Assembly (NCBI RefSeq): GCF_900102135.1
Contig: NZ_FMVJ01000003.1
Coordinates: 550,792 to 614,791 of the forward strand
Reading direction: 5' to 3'
DNA: 64,000 nucleotides
From: Microvirga guangxiensis
Lineage (GTDB): Bacteria; Pseudomonadota; Alphaproteobacteria; Rhizobiales; Beijerinckiaceae
Part shown: positions 60,347 through 64,000 of the stretch, one piece after another
Layout: each line of letters begins with the position of its first letter
Position numbering within the stretch: the first letter of the stretch is position 1
Translations under genes and position numbers: made by a program
The notes under the pieces: generated by a model
The model's input: only the letters and a program-made list of their open reading frames with translations
Databases searched by the model: none
Told to the model about the DNA's origin: nothing

Positions 60347-60360
60347 AGCCTTCGTCCGGC

Positions 60361-60388
60361 AACTGCGGACCCGCGAGGGTCCGCAGTT
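60361..60388 (+). terminator. Terminator hairpin after the cupin gene
   Basis: AACTGCGGACCC-GCGA-GGGTCCGCAGTT followed by TCCTGTT, 14 bases after the stop. Confidence 0.75.
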
Positions 60389-60482
60389 TCCTGTTCGACG
60401 CAATGAGCTCCTGCTGCTTTCTTGCAATAAAGAAAAGGAGGGGGAGGGGCCGGCCTGCTATATCAGAACAATATTCTGTAAG

Positions 60483-60737
60483 ATGCTTGGCGATCGATCG
60501 AGGATTGAAGGCATCTTCATGAAAGGCCCGCGCCTACCCCGAATAGATATACCCATGGGCTATGTTCCAGTTGCAGCCGCATTCGCCATAATCACGGTTG
60601 TGATGCTTGTTGCTGCAATCCGTTGCGCGCGATCGAATGATCGAGAGCAGTTTTGGATAAGACTTGTGGGCACGGTCCCATTTATTGCCGGCCTAGCCTT
60701 TGTCTTGTGGAAGGCTTTATTTTCTCATGAGCCTTAG
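60483..60737 (+). CDS. Small A+T-richer membrane protein, unknown
   Basis: Up to 84 residues (ATG 60483; ATG 60519 gives 72) with two hydrophobic helices, near residues 28-46 (VPVAAAFAIITVVMLVAAI) and 62-80. The DNA is clearly lower in G+C than either neighbour, which hints at foreign origin. No strong ribosome-binding site is seen, so it may not be a gene. Confidence 0.45.
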   Translation: MLGDRSRIEGIFMKGPRLPRIDIPMGYVPVAAAFAIITVVMLVAAIRCARSNDREQFWIRLVGTVPFIAGLAFVLWKALFSHEP

Positions 60738-60769
60738 GCTCTATCCTTGATCAATCCGCTTCCGATGGA

Positions 60770-61666
60770 CTAGTCGCTTGCCTGCCCGGCCTCCCAGCCC
60801 AGGATCGCCTGTTTGCGGGTGAGGCCCCAATGGTAGCCGGTGAGCGCGCCGGAGCGGCCGAGGACACGGTGGCAGGGAACCACGAAGGAGATTGGGTTCT
60901 TGCCCACCGCCGCGCCCACGGCCCGGCAGGCGGCGGGCTTGCCGATATGGCGGGCGATGTCGGAATAGGTGGTGGCCTTGTCGCGGGGAATGCGCAGCAG
61001 GGTCTGCCAGACGCGCACCTCGAAATCGGTGCCAATGAGCACGACCCGCAGGGGCTGCTCAGCCTGCCATTGGGTGGGGTTGAAGATGCGTTGTGCGAGC
61101 GGCGCGGTGGCGGATGTGTCCTCCACATAATGCGCCCTGGGCCAGCGGCGGGTCATATCCGCAAGCGCCGCCTCCCTGTCCCCGTCATCCACGAAGCCGA
61201 GGCCCGCAAGCCCCCGCTCCGTCGCAACCAGGATCGCCTCGCCGAAGGGGGAGGGGTGAAAGCCGTAGCGCATGGTGAGGCCCAAGCCTCCCGCCTTGTA
61301 GTCGCCTGGAGTCATAGCCTCGTGCGTCACGAACAGGTCGTGCAGCCGGGCGGGGCCCGAGAGCCCGACCTCATAGGTGGCGTCGAGTACGCTGGCGGAA
61401 TCCGCCAGCAGCGCCTTGGCATTGTCGAGGGTGATCGCCTGCAGGAAGGCTTTGGGCGAGAGCCCCGACCAGCGCCGGAAGAGGTGATGCACATGGGTGG
61501 TCGAGAGCCCCACATGATCGGCAATGGCCTCCAGCGAAGGCTGCTCGCGCCAGCGCTCCGAGATGAACGCGATGATCCGGCGCACCCGCTCATAATCGGT
61601 ATGAGGCTCCTCCGGCAGTGTAAGCTCGCTGGGTTCGATGGTGATGTCGCGCAAGGTGTCGAGCAT
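60770..61666 (-). CDS. AraC-HTH / methylated-DNA-cysteine S-methyltransferase (Ada-like, short form)
   Basis: A 298-residue fusion. Residues about 25-120 are an AraC-type helix-turn-helix. The C-terminal part is an Ogt-type alkyltransferase with the acceptor Cys 265 in PCHR and TYSDIARHIGKPAACRAVG before it. The N-terminal zinc/phosphotriester-sensing domain of E. coli Ada is missing, so it cannot be switched on in the usual Ada way. It probably repairs O6-methylguanine. Start follows AGAGGA. Confidence 0.9.
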   Translation of the reverse strand: MLDTLRDITIEPSELTLPEEPHTDYERVRRIIAFISERWREQPSLEAIADHVGLSTTHVHHLFRRWSGLSPKAFLQAITLDNAKALLADSASVLDATYEVGLSGPARLHDLFVTHEAMTPGDYKAGGLGLTMRYGFHPSPFGEAILVATERGLAGLGFVDDGDREAALADMTRRWPRAHYVEDTSATAPLAQRIFNPTQWQAEQPLRVVLIGTDFEVRVWQTLLRIPRDKATTYSDIARHIGKPAACRAVGAAVGKNPISFVVPCHRVLGRSGALTGYHWGLTRKQAILGWEAGQASD

Positions 61667-62066
61667 GGCATGTTCCTCTTGTGCGCACTCTAGGCGGTCC
61701 CAGCAGGAGGCGACACCCGATTTCTGTGATGTTTCGGAAGCGAGCCGGAAAGATGCGCAGCGCGTGTTCCCCTCCCCCTTGCGGGGAGGGGCAGGGGTGG
61801 GGGTGGTCTGACGGGGTGAGCGGCTGAACCAGTCATGTCATCCCCGGCGAGCGCCAGCGAGGGAAGGGGATCCGTAGCGCAGTGCGTGTGGGTGGATTCC
61901 CTTCCCCTCCGCTGCGCTCCGGCCGGGAATGACACTGTAGATCTGTCGTGCGGTCTGGATGCCTGCTGCGCTCCGACTGTCCGACCCCCACCCTCCATCC
62001 CTCCCCGCAAGGGGGAGGGAACACGCGCTCTTTGCGAGTCAGCGACTGCGAGCAGCACCTATGCTT
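61667..62066. other. Repeat-filled gap between the Ada-like and MerR genes
   Basis: No gene. Nearly the whole gap is taken by the composite repeat at 61759-62029. Confidence 0.6.
61759..62029. repeat. MITE-like composite repeat with long terminal inverted repeats
   Basis: The left end AGCGCGTGTTCCCCTCCCCC is the inverse of the right end GGGGGAGGGAACACGCGCT; with the adjoining CTTGCGGGGAGGG the inverted ends span over 30 bases. Inside lies a second palindrome from GTCATCCCCGGC (61838) to GCCGGGAATGAC (61933). The element is about 270 bp and carries no gene. Confidence 0.75.
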
Positions 62067-62483
62067 TCACCGATGCTCGTGCCCGCATTGGCTGTGATCG
62101 GCCAGAACCTGGATCACGCGGCATTCGCCGACGCGGCCATGGCTGCATTCTTCGACCATGTGTCGCAGCTCGGCGCGCAGGGCCGTCAGCTGCTCGATGC
62201 GCCTTTCCACCTCCGCCATGTGCCTGCGGGCGATCCGGTCGGCCTCGGCGCAGGATTGATCCGGCTTTTCGCTGAGCTCCAGCAGCTCGCGGATGGCCTC
62301 GACTTCGAAGCCGAGCTCCCGCGCATGGCGGATGAAGTTGAGGCGGGAGACCTCGTCGGCTCCGTAGCGCCTCTGTTTTCCCTCAGTCCTCGGAGCCAAG
62401 GGCATGAGGCCGATCTGCTCGTAATAGCGGATGGTTGGCACCTTCACGCCGGTGCGCCGGGACAATTCTCCGATGGACAGCAT
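62067..62483 (-). CDS. MerR-family metal-responsive regulator
   Basis: A 138-residue MerR protein. The N-terminal winged helix is complete (MLSIGELSRRTGVKVPTIRY, RRYGADEVSRLNFI). Four Cys (78, 113, 121, 133) and a His-containing end (CGHEHR) make a metal site likely, as in ZntR, CadR or PbrR-type proteins. It diverges from the cation-efflux gene and should control it through the operator between them. Confidence 0.9.
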   Translation of the reverse strand: MLSIGELSRRTGVKVPTIRYYEQIGLMPLAPRTEGKQRRYGADEVSRLNFIRHARELGFEVEAIRELLELSEKPDQSCAEADRIARRHMAEVERRIEQLTALRAELRHMVEECSHGRVGECRVIQVLADHSQCGHEHR

Positions 62484-62490
62484 TTTGCTC

Positions 62491-62521
62491 TTGAACCTCT
62501 AGTCGCTAGAGATTGTAGGCT
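62491..62521 (+). promoter_or_regulatory. MerR-type operator/promoter for the cation transporter
   Basis: A -35 element TTGAAC (62491-62496) and a -10-like TAGGCT (62516-62521) are spaced 19 bases apart. A perfect palindrome CTCTAG-TCG-CTAGAG (62497-62511) fills the spacer. The over-long 19-bp spacer with a centred dyad is the known mark of MerR-activated promoters. Transcription would run toward the efflux gene at 62552. Confidence 0.85.
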
Positions 62522-62551
62522 CCTCTCACCATCAAGCAAAGAGGATTCGCG

Positions 62552-63289
62552 ATGGCAGAGGCCTGCTGCTCCAACCATGATCACGGTCATTCCCACGCAC
62601 ACCATTCTCACGGCTCAAAGACGCCGCAGGAAGCCGCGGATTCTTGCGGCTGCCAGGGCGGCGTGCCGGTCTTCGACGGCGTCGATCCGCGCTACAAGCG
62701 GGTGCTCTGGACCGTGATCGCGCTCAACGGGGCGATGTTCGTGACCGAGATGGTGGCCGGGCGCCTTGCGGGATCGCAGGCCCTGCAGGCGGATGCGCTC
62801 GACTTCCTGGGAGATACCGTCACCTACGGTCTGAGCCTTGCGGTGATCGGAATGAGCCTGCGCACGCGCGCCACGGCGGCCTTGTTCAAGGGGCTGTCGT
62901 TGAGCCTGATGTCGCTCTGGGTCTTCGGCTCGACACTCTATCAGACCCTCATCCTCGGCGTGCCGCAGGCTGGGCTCATGGGCGGCATCGGTCTTCTGGC
63001 GCTCGCCGCCAATCTGGCGTCGGTGCTGCTGCTCATGCGCTACAAGGACGGTGACGCCAATGTGCGCTCGGTCTGGCTCTGCTCCCGCAACGATGCCATC
63101 GGCAACGTGGTGGTGATGATCGCCGCGCTCGGCGTGTGGGGCACCGCCACCGCATGGCCCGATCTCATCGTGGCGGCCCTGATGGCCGGCCTGTTCCTCA
63201 CCTCCTCGGTGCAGATCCTGAGGCAGGCTTGGATGGAATACAGGACCGGAGGAGCAGAACCCCTGGCCCACTCGCACGCGGCGCGATAG
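62552..63289 (+). CDS. CDF-type cation efflux transporter with His/Cys-rich N-terminus
   Basis: A 245-residue inner-membrane transporter. The N-terminus CCSNHDHGHSHAHHSHG and CGCQGG are metal-binding. The intramembrane site residues appear as D81xxD84xxxD88 in helix II and N180-D181xxxN185 in helix V. The usual C-terminal cytoplasmic domain is missing, so this is a short-form family member. The start follows AGAGG. Zn, Cd, Co or Ni are possible substrates; the MerR partner should decide the inducer. Confidence 0.85.
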   Translation: MAEACCSNHDHGHSHAHHSHGSKTPQEAADSCGCQGGVPVFDGVDPRYKRVLWTVIALNGAMFVTEMVAGRLAGSQALQADALDFLGDTVTYGLSLAVIGMSLRTRATAALFKGLSLSLMSLWVFGSTLYQTLILGVPQAGLMGGIGLLALAANLASVLLLMRYKDGDANVRSVWLCSRNDAIGNVVVMIAALGVWGTATAWPDLIVAALMAGLFLTSSVQILRQAWMEYRTGGAEPLAHSHAAR

Positions 63290-63354
63290 TCCCGCCTCTG
63301 CGATGGACCGGGCGTCCGCCTTGTCCTGCGAGGCTGGCTCACAAAGGATGCACC

Positions 63355-63619
63355 GTGCGCTTCCCTCCCCCTTGCGGGGAGGGGTTAGGGGTGGGGGTCG
63401 AACAGTCAGAGCGCTGCGGCTGCTCTAGTGAACATGACGGCCCTACAGCGTCCCCTCTCCCGGGTGGGAGAGGGGCAGGGGTGAGGGACTGCCCTCTCCG
63501 GACAAGGCTCGACCTCACTCTGCCCGCAAGACGTGATCAGCGCTTCACTGGTGTGAGGTCTCACCCGGTCGGTCGACCCCCACCCCTTCCCCTCCCCGCA
63601 AGGGGGAGGGAACACGCGC
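63355..63619. repeat. Second MITE-like composite repeat
   Basis: The left end GTGCGCTTCCCTCCCCCTTG followed by GGGGTGGGGGTCGA is answered at the right by TCGACCCCCACCCC and CAAGGGGGAGGGAACACGCG, giving imperfect terminal inverted repeats of about 45 bases. A further palindrome CCCTCTCCCGGGTGGGAGAGG lies inside. The words CCTTGTCCT(G/C)CGAGGCT occur just outside each end (63319 and 63619), like a duplicated target or an older repeat. Confidence 0.75.
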
Positions 63620-63676
63620 CTTGTCCTCCGAGGCTCCTTGGCTGGTTGAGGCGGATGCAATGTTCTTACTTTGTTC

Positions 63677-63705
63677 TTGACTTCTGTCCTAAGCTCGGCC
63701 ATAGT
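63677..63705 (+). promoter_or_regulatory. Putative sigma-70 promoter
   Basis: TTGACT (63677-63682), 17 bases, then CATAGT (63700-63705). Both hexamers are close to consensus for this group. It points into the structured stretch that follows. Confidence 0.6.
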
Positions 63706-63711
63706 GTGGCG

Positions 63712-64000
63712 GTCTGCTTCTCGCGAGGGACGCGCCCGAGGCGTCGGTGGCGGAAAGCAGAGGCGGCTCTGAGATGCCGGCGGTCTCGCACCCGCCGGCC
63801 TCAGCGATCCGAGCGGGGAGGAAGAGGCGCTGAGCCTGATCGGGCAGGCTGCGTCGACGCTCCCCCAGCCTCGCCGGGTCTGGAGCACGCTCTCCAGCCC
63901 CGCGTGCCCAGCCACGCCGTACCGCGTCTCTGAGGGTTCGTCCCTGATGGCGCCGGAGTGCCGAGGCCGGATGGTGACGAAGCCGCGCGCGGGAGGCGTT
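63712..64000 (+). ncRNA. Structured long leader or non-coding RNA (partial)
   Basis: After the promoter, no ORF opens, but four perfect hairpins follow closely. They are GCCGGCGG/CCGCCGGC (63776-63799), CTCAGCG/CGCTGAG (63800-63834), AGCCTG/CAGGCT (63833-63850) and CTGGAG/CTCCAG (63880-63897). The dense folding suggests a functional RNA, such as a long 5' leader of a gene beyond the edge or a separate ncRNA. No known RNA family is recognised. Confidence 0.45.

Larger units (their letters stand above)
63290..64000. other. Non-coding end of window: repeats, a promoter and a structured leader
   Basis: No protein gene is credible here on either strand. The first part is the composite repeat at 63355-63619. 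The second is a promoter at 63677-63705 followed by structured sequence running off the window edge. Confidence 0.6.

Noticed and set aside
63406..63933. Protein-coding frames at the right end
   Set aside because: They run through the palindromic repeats on both strands and have the composition of chance open frames in G+C-rich DNA.

Overview
The window is chromosomal DNA of a high-G+C alphaproteobacterium of the Hyphomicrobiales. Gene content and order (hrcA divergent from rph-rdgB, hemW, gshB, yraN-rsmI, glnD, grpE, dnaJ-dnaK, lepA) and small families common there (DUF1127, DUF2852, DUF1328, PRC-barrel, alanine/lysine-rich histone-like protein) fit a Methylobacteriaceae/Microvirga-like organism. 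That placement is inference, since no rRNA marker is present.

Bases 1 to about 12,880 are an accessory region with visibly lower G+C in its middle part. It holds a type I restriction-modification locus (hsdR partial, hsdS, hsdM), a tRNA-Ser(CGA), a tightly overlapping four-gene cassette (HARE-HTH/Nudix/P-loop kinase fusion, SAM methyltransferase, SIR2, HAM1-like), a DUF3800-like protein, a serine recombinase, an array of degenerate direct repeats, and a tyrosine integrase that abuts the 3' end of a tRNA-Ser(GGA). The arrangement is that of a tRNA-targeted genomic island carrying defence genes. The SIR2 plus HAM1 pair is the core of the Kongming anti-phage system, in which a non-canonical dNTP signal activates NAD+ depletion. 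Here the usual adenosine-deaminase partner is absent and a kinase/Nudix fusion plus a methyltransferase stand in its place. The HAM1 protein has also lost catalytic-type residues that the housekeeping RdgB at 32.1 kb keeps. This is the best candidate for an undescribed system in the window.

From 13 kb onward the DNA is core. At 13-25 kb lie msrA, mepA, an SDR oxidoreductase, a PRC-barrel protein, a histone H1-like protein, an EamA transporter, a RecD-like helicase, a TRAP-type binding protein, a lytic transglycosylase, arsC-like and MFS genes. At 25-33 kb come lepA, a SulP transporter, hrcA diverging from rph-rdgB, and DUF2852. At 33-42 kb are a TetR regulator, hemW, gshB, a lipid kinase, DUF1127/LysR, yraN-rsmI, a LppC-like lipoprotein and OsmC. 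At 42-45 kb is an SsuABC-like sulfonate/nitrate-type ABC operon. At 45-60 kb are glnD, grpE, alkB, gpmA, dapB, two DUF1330 paralogues, a DKNYY-type protein, a class D beta-lactamase, pmtA-pyrF, dnaJ and dnaK. At 60-64 kb are a cupin, an Ada/Ogt-like protein and a divergent MerR/cation-efflux pair with a clear MerR-type operator.

Several palindromic repeat families (REP-like units and two MITE-like composites of about 265 bp with long terminal inverted repeats) occupy intergenic gaps. The window ends in a promoter followed by about 290 bases of strongly structured non-coding sequence, probably a long leader or ncRNA.
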